Source: Eggerthellaceae bacterium
Lineage (GTDB): Bacteria > Actinomycetota > Coriobacteriia > Coriobacteriales > Eggerthellaceae
DNA: 21,227 nt
Direction: 5' to 3'
Assembly (NCBI GenBank): GCA_900754955.1
Contig: CAAEEV010000181.1
Span: forward strand, 1 to 21,227
In this document: in pieces, positions 14,146 through 21,227 of the stretch
How the letters are laid out: the number at the start of each line of letters is the position of its first letter
How positions within the stretch are numbered: the stretch's first letter is position 1
Notes under the pieces: generated by a model
Told to the model about the DNA's origin: nothing
The model's database searches: none
What the model saw: only the letters and a program-made list of their open reading frames with translations
Translations under genes and position numbers: made by a program

Positions 14146-17100
14146 CTACTCGTTCGATTTCAAGCTCTCCACCATGTCGATGGCCTTGAGCTTGCGCCGC
14201 ATCACGAGCATGACGAGCACGGTGAACACCATGGTCAGCGCGAAGGCGATGACGAAGCTCAGGGCGTGGATCTCGCGGCCAAACATCACCTGATCGACCT
14301 CGGCCGTCTGCACGACGAACGCCTCGAGGAAGATGCCGAGCACAAGGCCCGCCGCCGCGCCGATGACCGAGAGGATCATCGTCTCGCGGAAGATGTAGGC
14401 GTTCACTTCCTTGCGCGTGAAGCCGAGCACCTTGAGCGTGGCGATCTCGCGGGCACGCTCGGTGATGTTGATGTTCGTGAGGTTGTACAGCACGACGAAC
14501 GCAAGCGCGGCGGCGGCCACGATGAGCACGACCACCACCGAGTCGACGCTCGTGAGCATCGTACGATACGAGTCGATCTGCTCGTCGTTGAAGCCGACCG
14601 TCTTCACGCCGCCGACGCCGAGCAGGCTCTCCGATAGATCGGCACGTGCCTGGACGTCGTCGGTCGTCTGCGCGTACACGGTGCCCCACGCGGCCGGCGC
14701 GCCGAACGCCTCCTCGTAGAGGGTCGGCGTGATGAAGAGGTACTGGCTCACGTAGTTCTCCATGACGCCCGCGATGGGCAGCTCCACCGCCTCGCCCGTG
14801 GCGTTGCCGATGTCGTCCTCGCGATAGACGCTGATGACGTCGCCCTCCCCTAAGCCGAGTTCGTGCGCAAGCTTCTCGGACACGATCACGCCGTCATCGG
14901 AAAGCGCGAGAGCGCGCTGGCCCACGCGCTCGCGCATGAGCACGTAGTCGGAGGCGGTATCAGGATGCTCGGGCACCACAAGCTCGAGGCGCTGGTCCTT
15001 CGCGCCCTCCTGCAACGCGATGACGTTCGCCGTGTGCAGCCACTCGTAGGCGCCCACCGCTTCGGCGTCGCCGTCGAGCACGTCGTCGACCGCCGCGCGC
15101 GCCGCGGCAACGTCGCTGTCGACGCGCACCACCATGCTGTAGCGGTAGATCTGGTAGAACTGCTTGTCGATGATGTCGTTGATGGCGTTCTGCAACCCGA
15201 GACCCGTAAGCAGCAGCGCCGTGCAGCCCGCAATGCCGATGATGGCCATGAAGAAGCGCTGCTTGTAGCGGAAGATGTTGCGCATCGTCACCTTCCATGA
15301 GAACGAGAAGCGGCGCCACAGGGGGCGCACGCGCTCGAGCAGGATGCGCTTGCCCGCCTTGGGCGCACGGGGCTGCATGAGCGCGGCGGGCACCTCGCGC
15401 AGCGTGGAGGCCGCAGCCGCCCAGGTGGCCGCAAGCGTGATGCCGATGGCAAGCCCCGCCGAGAGCGCCGCAAGACCGGGGTCGATGGGCGTGGGCCGCT
15501 GCGGCACCGCGTACACGATGGCGTAGGCGTTCATGATGAAGTAGGGCAGAAACTGCGTGAGCGCCGCGATGCCCACCGCCGTGCCCACGCCGCTCGCAAT
15601 GAGCGCGTAGATGAGGTACTTTGAGGTGATGCGCGCCTTGCCGTAGCCGAGCGCCTTGTGCGTGCCGATGAGCACGCGCTCCTCCTCCACCATGCGCGTC
15701 ATGGTGGTAAGCGAGACGAGCGCCGCCACGAGGAAGAAGATGAAGGGGAACACCTGGGCGATCTGGTCGATGCGGTTGGCGTCGGACTCGAAGCTCTCCG
15801 CCCCGATGAGCTTGGTGCGGTCGAGCACGTAGAGCTGCGGATCCTCGATCTCGTCGATCTGGCGCTGGGCGTCAGCGAGCTGCGGCTCGGCCTCGGCGAA
15901 CCCGGCTTCGGCGTCGGCGCGCTGCTGCTCGAGCTCCGCACATCCGCTCTCGTAGTCGGCCAGGCCGCTCTCGTAGGCGGCGCGGCCCTCGGCGAGCTGC
16001 GCGCGTCCGCTCTCGAGCTGCGCGGCTGCCGCGTCGAGCTGTTCCTGCGCGTCGGCGAGCTCGGCCCAGCCTGCGTCGACGGCGACCTGCGCCGCGTCGA
16101 GGCTCTCGGACGTGGCGCCGCCGAGCTGCGCGTCGATCTGCGCGATGGCGGCTTCGAGCTGCGGGATGGCCTGCTGCGCTTGCGCAATCGTCGCCTCAAG
16201 CTCTTCGCGCGCGGGAATCTCCGCGAGCTGCGTCTCGAGTGCGGCTTTCTGGGCCTGCAACGCGGCAAGATCGGCATCGTAGGTTGGAGAAGAAGGATCG
16301 AGCGCCGCGATCTGCGCGTCAACGCGCGCGATCAGCGCTTCCAGCTGCGTGCGACCGCCAAGCGCAGCTTGCGCCTGCTCAAGCCCCGCTTGCGCCGCAG
16401 CGCGCTTACCCTGCAGCTCGTCGCGCAGCGCAAGCGCCTCGCGGCCCGCATCCACCTGCTCCTGCGCAGCCGTGAGCTCCGCCTCAGCGGCGGGTCGACG
16501 CGCCGCGAGCTCGGCTGCGCCCGCGTCGTATTCCGCCTGGCCGCTCGCCAGTTCCTGCTCGCTTGCCGCGATGGTGGCCGCCGCAGCGTCAAGCTGCTCA
16601 CGTGCTTCGTCCAGCTGAGCCTCGGCGTCGGCGAGCTGGGCCTCGGCGTCGACTTTCTGTTCCTCGTAGCTTGCGCGCTCCTCGTCGAGCGCATCTTGCG
16701 CGCCGCCCTTCACGTCCTGCAGCCGCGCGGCGTTGAAGTCGCCCTCGAGCGCCTCGATGCGCGCGACCACCTGCGCCACCGTCTCGTCGTACGCAGCGCT
16801 CGACGCCGGCAGATCGCGCGCGCCTGCCACCGTGAGAAACGCTTCGGTGTAGGGCTGGTCGGCGTTGAAGTCGCTTTCTGGAACGAAGAGGAACTGGTCC
16901 ACCGTGCCGCTGCCGAGCGAGGTGGTGCCGAGATTCGTCGGGGAGGCGTAGTACGAGCAGCGCGCGAAGCCGACGACGGTGAACTCCGTCACCTCGAGTG
17001 TGTCGGTGAGATCGGAGGTTCCCTCGCCGAGCGTCACCGTGTCGCCCACCGCCACGTCGGTATCCATGACGACGTCCTCACCGAGCAGGCACTCCCCCGG

Positions 17101-17538
17101 TGCATCGGGCCAGGAGCCCTCGGTGAGCACGAGGCGGTTGATGTAGGCGGCATCGTCGGAGCGCGCCGTCTCCCCGTCGGACACGTCGGAGGCCTGCGCG
17201 GCATCCGTGTCGAGCGAATGCACGCGCACGACGTACTGGCTGCCGTCGATTTCGGCCATCGCATCGGTCTCGTAGGCGGGCATGACGGCCTCAACGCCCT
17301 CCACGCTGCGTAGCTTCTCGATCTCAGCGTCCGAAAGGCCGAGCGTCGACATCACGCGGATGTCCATGAGGTTCGTGCCGTCGAAGTTCTCGTCAGCCGC
17401 GAGCTTCATGTCGGGCGCCGTCATGCGCAGGCCCGCATAGAAGCCCGCACCGAGCGCCGCAATAACGGCAATCGCCACGAACCGCCCGACCGAGTGCGTG
17501 ATCGAGCGGATGATTTCCTTGCGGAAGGAGCTTGCCAC
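14146..17538 (-). CDS. FtsX/MacB-type ABC transporter permease with long coiled coil
   Basis: A 1130-residue membrane subunit of an ABC exporter of the FtsX-like type. It has one membrane helix at about 18-36, then an extracytoplasmic domain to about residue 275. A very Ala/Glu/Gln-rich coiled coil follows at about 279-563, with few breaks (one at an LDPSSPTYDADL linker). The first FtsX-like membrane unit covers about 590-710. A new helix at about 760-782 leads to a second extracytoplasmic domain, and three C-terminal helices lie at about 1000-1115. The start is GTG at 17538, three bases after the ATPase stop, with a weak GGTGGAG upstream, so translation is coupled. Such systems drive mechanical work outside the membrane rather than import; the substrate is unknown. 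The coiled coil recalls partners of FtsX such as PcsB, but here it is built in. Confidence 0.93.
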   Translation of the reverse strand: MASSFRKEIIRSITHSVGRFVAIAVIAALGAGFYAGLRMTAPDMKLAADENFDGTNLMDIRVMSTLGLSDAEIEKLRSVEGVEAVMPAYETDAMAEIDGSQYVVRVHSLDTDAAQASDVSDGETARSDDAAYINRLVLTEGSWPDAPGECLLGEDVVMDTDVAVGDTVTLGEGTSDLTDTLEVTEFTVVGFARCSYYASPTNLGTTSLGSGTVDQFLFVPESDFNADQPYTEAFLTVAGARDLPASSAAYDETVAQVVARIEALEGDFNAARLQDVKGGAQDALDEERASYEEQKVDAEAQLADAEAQLDEAREQLDAAAATIAASEQELASGQAEYDAGAAELAARRPAAEAELTAAQEQVDAGREALALRDELQGKRAAAQAGLEQAQAALGGRTQLEALIARVDAQIAALDPSSPTYDADLAALQAQKAALETQLAEIPAREELEATIAQAQQAIPQLEAAIAQIDAQLGGATSESLDAAQVAVDAGWAELADAQEQLDAAAAQLESGRAQLAEGRAAYESGLADYESGCAELEQQRADAEAGFAEAEPQLADAQRQIDEIEDPQLYVLDRTKLIGAESFESDANRIDQIAQVFPFIFFLVAALVSLTTMTRMVEEERVLIGTHKALGYGKARITSKYLIYALIASGVGTAVGIAALTQFLPYFIMNAYAIVYAVPQRPTPIDPGLAALSAGLAIGITLAATWAAAASTLREVPAALMQPRAPKAGKRILLERVRPLWRRFSFSWKVTMRNIFRYKQRFFMAIIGIAGCTALLLTGLGLQNAINDIIDKQFYQIYRYSMVVRVDSDVAAARAAVDDVLDGDAEAVGAYEWLHTANVIALQEGAKDQRLELVVPEHPDTASDYVLMRERVGQRALALSDDGVIVSEKLAHELGLGEGDVISVYREDDIGNATGEAVELPIAGVMENYVSQYLFITPTLYEEAFGAPAAWGTVYAQTTDDVQARADLSESLLGVGGVKTVGFNDEQIDSYRTMLTSVDSVVVVLIVAAAALAFVVLYNLTNINITERAREIATLKVLGFTRKEVNAYIFRETMILSVIGAAAGLVLGIFLEAFVVQTAEVDQVMFGREIHALSFVIAFALTMVFTVLVMLVMRRKLKAIDMVESLKSNE

Positions 17539-17541
17539 CGG

Positions 17542-18243
17542 CTACCACTCCACCGTTTCGGCCGAGGCGGGATGCGCGTTGAGCTCGACGCCCGCGACGC
17601 GCCCCTCGCGGATGCGGATGACGCGATCGGCGATGGCGGTGAACGCCGCATTGTGGGTGATGAGCACGACCGTCTTGCCCGTGCGGTAGCAGGTGTCCTG
17701 CAGCAGCTTGAGGATGGCCTTGCCCGTCTGGTAGTCGAGCGCGCCGGTCGGCTCGTCGCACAGCAAAAGCTTCGGGTTCTTCGCAAGGGCGCGCGCGATG
17801 GCGACGCGCTGCTGCTCGCCGCCTGAGAGCTGCGCGGGGAAGTTATTGAGGCGATGAGCGAGCCCCACCTGGCCGAGCACCTCGGCGGCGTCGAGCGGAT
17901 CGGGGCAGATCTGGCTCGCGAGCTCAACGTTCTCAAGCGCCGTGAGGTTCTGCACGAGGTTGTAGAACTGGAACACGAAGCCGATGTCGTGGCGGCGGTA
18001 CTGCGTGAGCTCGCGCTCGCCCAGCGCGCTGATCTCGCGTCCGTCGAGCGTGATCGTGCCCGCCGTGACGGAGTCCATGCCGCCGAGCATGTTGAGCAGC
18101 GTGGTTTTGCCCGACCCCGAAGGACCCACCACCACGACGAGCTCCCCCTGCTCGATGTCGAAGCTCATGCCGTCGACGGCTGCAACTTCAACCTCGCCCA
18201 TCCGGTACACCTTGCGCACATCGCGAAACTCAACGAACGCCAT
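17542..18243 (-). CDS. ABC transporter ATP-binding protein (MacB/LolD type)
   Basis: The 233-residue ATPase powers the adjacent permease. It has Walker A GPSGSGKT (40-47), Q-loop Gln92, signature LSGGEQQR (139-146), Walker [10 protein letters not shown] (159-167, catalytic Glu164) and switch His197, so all catalytic parts are intact. The [16 protein letters not shown] stretch is typical of the LolD/MacB/FtsE group. The start ATG at 18243 is preceded by GAGAGG. A 9-bp hairpin at 18263-18291 lies just upstream. Three bases separate its stop from the permease start, making a two-gene exporter. No clear promoter is visible between the terminator at 18320-18349 and the start. Confidence 0.96.
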   Translation of the reverse strand: MAFVEFRDVRKVYRMGEVEVAAVDGMSFDIEQGELVVVVGPSGSGKTTLLNMLGGMDSVTAGTITLDGREISALGERELTQYRRHDIGFVFQFYNLVQNLTALENVELASQICPDPLDAAEVLGQVGLAHRLNNFPAQLSGGEQQRVAIARALAKNPKLLLCDEPTGALDYQTGKAILKLLQDTCYRTGKTVVLITHNAAFTAIADRVIRIREGRVAGVELNAHPASAETVEW

Positions 18244-18262
18244 CGCCCACGCCTCTCGCCCT

Positions 18263-18291
18263 GGTTGGCGCCCGCGAAGCCCGCGCCAACC
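18263..18291 (-). other. Hairpin upstream of the ABC ATPase
   Basis: GGTTGGCGC (18263-18271) pairs perfectly with GCGCCAACC (18283-18291) around an 11-base GC-rich loop. It ends 20 bases before the ATPase start and leaves the presumed ribosome-binding site free. The role is unknown; no T tract follows. Confidence 0.5.
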
Positions 18292-18319
18292 GCTTCGTTT
18301 TTCCTCATGATAGCAAAAA

Positions 18320-18349
18320 GGGGAGGCTCCCCCGAGGGGGAGCCTCCCT
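18320..18349 (-). terminator. Intrinsic terminator ending the fusA-rplW unit
   Basis: A 13-bp stem (18321-18332, plus a G-T pair at 18320, with 18337-18349) has a 4-base loop CGAG. On the minus strand it is followed by TTTTT. It is a strong rho-independent terminator about 200 bases after the rplW stop and isolates the first ribosomal block from the ABC genes. Confidence 0.9.
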
Positions 18350-18398
18350 GAGACGCGATCCCGAAGAATGCAGAATCGCAGGTTGAACCCAAGTCAGC

Positions 18399-18503
18399 GC
18401 GAAGGGCCGAGGTGCCCGAGGTTGCCCCGTCCTTGCACCAAGCCGCCTTTGTGCGGCGCAGCGTGCAAAACAAGGGGCAAGATCGGGTGCCTCGGCCCTT
18501 CGC
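18399..18503 (+). repeat. Structured palindromic repeat, copy B
   Basis: This is the second copy of the element at 4-112, in the same orientation and with the same fold. The outer stem runs from 18399-18419 to 18483-18503 with the same two wobble pairs. It is followed by TTGCCCC/GGGGCAA, GCAC/GTGC (18435-18438 with 18463-18466) and GCCGC/GCGGC. The 81-bp core is 72/81 identical to copy A. The outermost arms differ from copy A completely in places yet still pair. It lies between the rplW stop and the terminator at 18320-18349, so it would be in the 3' untranslated region of the rplW message. Confidence 0.78.
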
Positions 18504-18515
18504 AGCATCGGGTCA

Positions 18516-18543
18516 TTGCGGCGTTGCGTCAGCAACGCCGCAA
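18516..18543 (-). other. Perfect 12-bp hairpin after rplW
   Basis: TTGCGGCGTTGC (18516-18527) and GCAACGCCGCAA (18532-18543) pair perfectly around a 4-base loop. It starts five bases after the rplW stop on the minus strand. There is no T tract, so it is either a U-less terminator or a 3' stabilising structure in front of repeat copy B. Confidence 0.65.
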
Positions 18544-18548
18544 CTCAA

Positions 18549-18830
18549 CTAACCCAGAATCTCGATGGAATCGCCTTCCTTGAGCGTGACCATGGCCTTC
18601 TTCCAGGTGCGGGTCTTGCCCGGGATGCGGCGGACGGTCTTGGTCTTCGGCTTCACGTTGAGCGTGTTCACCTTGACGACCGTCACGTCGAAGATAGCCT
18701 CGACGGCCTGGCGAATCTCAACCTTGTTGGCGGTCTTGGCCACCTCGAAGGTGTAGGTGTTCTTCTCCATCAGGTCGTAGCTGTGCTCCGTGATGATGGG
18801 GCGAATGATAACCTCGCGGGGATCCTTCAT
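18549..18830 (-). CDS. rplW: 50S ribosomal protein L23
   Basis: L23 sits at the tunnel exit and is the main docking point for trigger factor and signal recognition particle. The 93-residue protein begins MKDPREVIIRPIITEHSYDL and has TFEVAKTANKVEIRQAVEA. A basic loop with KTKTVRRIPGKTRTWKKA follows, all typical. Its ATG shares a base with the rplD stop. The usual next gene rplB is absent; a hairpin, a repeat and a terminator follow instead. Confidence 0.97.
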   Translation of the reverse strand: MKDPREVIIRPIITEHSYDLMEKNTYTFEVAKTANKVEIRQAVEAIFDVTVVKVNTLNVKPKTKTVRRIPGKTRTWKKAMVTLKEGDSIEILG

Positions 18831-19456
18831 TATGCAAGCACCTCCTCGATGCGCTCCAGGCAGGTGTCGACGATCACGAGCACCTTGTTGTCGATAAGCT
18901 CATAGGTGTTGATGTCGCCCACGGGGAGGACGTTCGCCTCGGGAATGTTGCGGAAGGACAGGTAGGTCTCGATGTCCTCATTGCCGATGACGAGCGTGAA
19001 ACGCTTGCCCTCGAGGCCCAGGGCCTTCACGGCTGCGACGGCGTCCTTGGTGGACGGCTTCTCGAAGCCGAAGTCCTTGACGATCATGAGCTCGCCGTCG
19101 GCCAGCTTCGCGGACAGCGCAGAGCGCATCGCGAGCTTGATCTCCTTGCGGTTCACCTTCTGATCGTAGGAACGGGGATGCGGGCCGAACACGGTGCCGC
19201 CGCCGACCCACTGGGGTGCGCGGATGGTACCCTGACGGGCGCGGCCGGTGCCCTTCTGGCGCCACGGCTTGCGGCCGCCGCCGCGAACCTGACCGCGGGT
19301 ACGGGTGTTGGACGTACCCTGACGCCACGAAGCGCGCTGCGCCGTGACGGTGCGATGCATGACGTGCATGTTCGGCTCGATGCCGAACACGGCGTCAGCG
19401 AGCTCGGCGGTGCCGGCAGCTGCGCCCTTCACGTCCTTGATCTCAATGCTTGCCAT
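18830..19456 (-). CDS. rplD: 50S ribosomal protein L4
   Basis: L4 lines the exit tunnel with a long loop and in Escherichia coli represses the S10 operon. The 208-residue length is normal. The tunnel loop is seen around residues 45-95, with TRTRGQVRGGGRKPWRQKGT followed by GRARQGTIRAPQWVGGGTVF. The C-terminal half contains VLPVGDINTYELIDNKVLV. A one-base overlap couples it to rplW. Confidence 0.98.
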   Translation of the reverse strand: MASIEIKDVKGAAAGTAELADAVFGIEPNMHVMHRTVTAQRASWRQGTSNTRTRGQVRGGGRKPWRQKGTGRARQGTIRAPQWVGGGTVFGPHPRSYDQKVNRKEIKLAMRSALSAKLADGELMIVKDFGFEKPSTKDAVAAVKALGLEGKRFTLVIGNEDIETYLSFRNIPEANVLPVGDINTYELIDNKVLVIVDTCLERIEEVLA

Positions 19457-19488
19457 AGTTATTGCAGCTCCTTGTCACGAATTCCGAA

Positions 19489-20127
19489 TTAAGCCATGCG
19501 AACGCGCACGATGCCGTTCTTGCCACCCGGAACCGCGCCCTTGACCAGGATGAGGTTCTGCTCCTCATCGATGCGAACAACCTCGAGGTTCTTCACGGTC
19601 ACGGTGTCGCAGCCCATGTGGCCCGGCATGCGGACGCCCTTGAAGACGCGAGACGGGGTCGCGCACTGGCCGATGGAGCCCGGAGCGCGATGGAAGTGCG
19701 CACCATGGCCGCCCGGGCCGCCGCCGAAGCCGTAGCGCTTCATGACGCCAGCAAAGCCCTTGCCCTTCGACGTACCGGTGACGTCGACCTTCTTGACGTC
19801 GGCGAACGCAGCAACGGTCTGCTGGTCGCCCGGCTTGTACTCGCTCGCGTTCTCCACGCGCACCTCGCGCAGGTAGCGCTTCGGCTCGACGCCCCACTTC
19901 GCGAAGTGGCCGGCGGTCGGCTTGTTGACACGGTACTCGCCGCTGACCTTCCACTTGCGGACAGCGCCGAAGCCGAGCTGAACGGCCTCGTAGCCGTCGG
20001 TGTCGGCGGTCTTGACCTGGCAAACCGTGTTCGGCTCGGCCTGGATGACCGTCACGGGGACGACGGTGTCGTCCTCGGCGAAGATCTGGGTCATGCCGAT
20101 TTTCTTGCCAAAGATAGCGTTGATCAT
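19489..20127 (-). CDS. rplC: 50S ribosomal protein L3
   Basis: L3 binds near the 3' end of 23S rRNA, starts assembly and reaches toward the peptidyl-transferase centre. The 212-residue chain begins [16 protein letters not shown], which fixes the start at 20127 with AAGGGGG upstream; a longer open frame exists but overlaps rpsJ. The central loop [20 protein letters not shown] and HRAPGSIG are diagnostic. It lies 16 bases after rpsJ. Confidence 0.98.
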   Translation of the reverse strand: MINAIFGKKIGMTQIFAEDDTVVPVTVIQAEPNTVCQVKTADTDGYEAVQLGFGAVRKWKVSGEYRVNKPTAGHFAKWGVEPKRYLREVRVENASEYKPGDQQTVAAFADVKKVDVTGTSKGKGFAGVMKRYGFGGGPGGHGAHFHRAPGSIGQCATPSRVFKGVRMPGHMGCDTVTVKNLEVVRIDEEQNLILVKGAVPGGKNGIVRVRMA

Positions 20128-20143
20128 TTTGAGCAGAACCCCC

Positions 20144-20452
20144 TTACAGCTTGATCTCGATGTCGACGCCAGCAGGGAGATCAAGTCGCATCAGCGAGTC
20201 GACCGTGTTCGGGGTCGGCTCGAGGATGTCGATCAGGCGCTTGTGCGTGCGCATCTCGAACTGCTCACGAGAATCCTTGTTGACATGCGGCGAACGGATG
20301 ACGCAGTACAGGTTGCGCTCCGTCGGCAGCGGAATGGGACCGGAAACCTTGGCACCCGTCTTCTGGGCGGTATCGACGATGAGCTTGGTGGACTGATCCA
20401 CGATCTCATGATCGTATCCCTTGAGTCGGATGCGAATCTTCTGATTAGCCAC
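20144..20452 (-). CDS. rpsJ: 30S ribosomal protein S10
   Basis: S10 is part of the small-subunit head and, as NusE, joins transcription antitermination complexes. The 102-residue protein starts [20 protein letters not shown], has the SGPIPLPTE loop entry and ends with [13 protein letters not shown]. It normally opens the S10 operon. Here only 35 bases separate it from fusA, with no room for tuf. Confidence 0.98.
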   Translation of the reverse strand: MANQKIRIRLKGYDHEIVDQSTKLIVDTAQKTGAKVSGPIPLPTERNLYCVIRSPHVNKDSREQFEMRTHKRLIDILEPTPNTVDSLMRLDLPAGVDIEIKL

Positions 20453-20487
20453 TTACCTTACCTCCAAATAAGCTTCGACGGGCGCCT

Positions 20488-21227
20488 TTAGGCGTTGTTT
20501 CCGCCAGCCTTGCTGATAATCTCTTCTGCCACGCTCTTCGGAACCGGCTCGTACGAATCGAACTGCATGGTGTACGTCGCACGACCCTGAGTGCCGGAGC
20601 GAAGATCGGTTGCATAGCCGAACATCTGGCTCAGCGGAACCTTCGCCGTGATGCTGACCGCGTTGCCACGCGTCTCCTGACCCTGGATGAGGCCGCGGCG
20701 GGACGGGATGTCGCCCATGACGAAGCCCACATACACCTCGGGAGTCTCAACCTCGACGGCCATCATCGGCTCGAGGATGACCGGATCGGACTTGCGCAGA
20801 GCCTCCTTGATGGCCATGGAGCCCGCCACCTTGAAGGCGGCTTCGGAGGAGTCGACCTCGTGGTAGGAGCCGTCGATGAGCTCGACGCGCACATCCTCGA
20901 CGGGGTAGCCGGCGAGCACGCCCGAGTTGAGCGCCTCCTGGATGCCCTTGTCGATGGACGGGATGTACTCCTTCGGCACCACGCCGCCGACGATCTTGTT
21001 CTCGAACTCGTAGCCCTTGCCCGGCTCCTGCGGATACATGTTGATGACCGCATGGCCGTACTGGCCGCGACCGCCGGACTGGCGAACGAACTTGCCCTCG
21101 GCGTTCATGACCTCGTGGCCCGGACGCTCGCGGTAGGCGACCTGCGGCTTGCCGACGTTCGCCTCGACCTTGAACTCACGGAGCAGGCGGTCGATGTTGA
21201 TCTCGAGGTGCAGCTCGCCCATGCCGG
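20488..21227 (-). CDS. fusA: Elongation factor G, C-terminal part (cut by window edge)
   Basis: EF-G is the GTPase that drives tRNA-mRNA translocation and, with RRF, ribosome recycling. Only about the last 246 residues are present; the G domain and domain II lie beyond the right edge. Visible parts are the [14 protein letters not shown] motif, domain IV with [14 protein letters not shown] and [19 protein letters not shown], and domain V with [17 protein letters not shown]. The end, [20 protein letters not shown] plus a short tail, is normal. It is co-directional with rpsJ at 35 bases. Confidence 0.98.
   Translation of the reverse strand, partial: GMGELHLEINIDRLLREFKVEANVGKPQVAYRERPGHEVMNAEGKFVRQSGGRGQYGHAVINMYPQEPGKGYEFENKIVGGVVPKEYIPSIDKGIQEALNSGVLAGYPVEDVRVELIDGSYHEVDSSEAAFKVAGSMAIKEALRKSDPVILEPMMAVEVETPEVYVGFVMGDIPSRRGLIQGQETRGNAVSITAKVPLSQMFGYATDLRSGTQGRATYTMQFDSYEPVPKSVAEEIISKAGGNNA

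Noticed and set aside
12756..14189. Long plus-strand open frame opposite tig
   Set aside because: It mirrors the high-GC codon structure of the trigger factor gene; it reads as Leu/Arg/Val-rich low complexity.
16000..16680. Repeated short GC motifs that might suggest a tandem repeat or CRISPR
   Set aside because: They are codon repeats of the coiled coil, without regular spacing or spacers.
15658..17313. 551-codon plus-strand frame opposite the permease
   Set aside because: It arises from the repetitive Ala/Glu coiled-coil codons on the minus strand; no credible domains.
18307..18312. TATCAT on the minus strand as a -10 for the ABC genes
   Set aside because: The -35 position falls inside the GC stem of the terminator and has no resemblance to a consensus.

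Overview
The window is a bacterial ribosomal-protein (S10/spc) cluster in which every recognisable gene lies on the minus strand. It enters in the 3' part of fusA at the right edge and ends just past secY at the left edge. High GC, the protein sequences, a short zinc-type S14 and a GTG-started L2 suggest a high-GC actinobacterium. Coriobacteriia, close to Eggerthellaceae, is my best guess by inference; I could not search databases.

Layout in transcription order (right to left): fusA (partial)-rpsJ-rplC-rplD-rplW, a hairpin, a large structured repeat and a rho-independent terminator. Then comes a block foreign to this operon: an ABC-type ATPase, a 1130-residue FtsX-type permease with a very long coiled coil, a divergent trigger factor, and a YgiQ-type radical SAM protein with a heptad-repeat tail. 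A gene-free stretch of about 950 bp follows, holding a 217-bp element with inverted-repeat ends, a G-quadruplex-prone tract, and a strong sigma70-type promoter inside a symmetric operator-like palindrome. This promoter restarts the cluster at rplB-rpsS-rplV-rpsC-rplP-rpmC-rpsQ-rplN-rplX. A second break of about 440 bp (hairpins, a large palindrome, a promoter) precedes rplE-rpsN-rpsH-rplF-rplR-rpsE-rpmD. A third break of about 216 bp (a run of hairpins) precedes rplO-secY, which ends in a good intrinsic terminator.

The universally conserved S10-spc gene order is kept, but it is cut at L23/L2, L24/L5 and L30/L15, and each cut carries its own structured or transcriptional signals. The cluster therefore probably runs as several transcription units rather than one. 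The inserted trigger factor is functionally related to the surroundings (nascent-chain folding), while the ABC exporter and YgiQ have no obvious link.

The strongest non-coding signal is a pair of about 105-bp structured repeats, one beyond secY and one after rplW. They are 89% identical in the core, and their differences include compensatory base-pair changes, so the fold itself appears to be conserved. I see no tRNA, rRNA, CRISPR array, transposase or phage gene.
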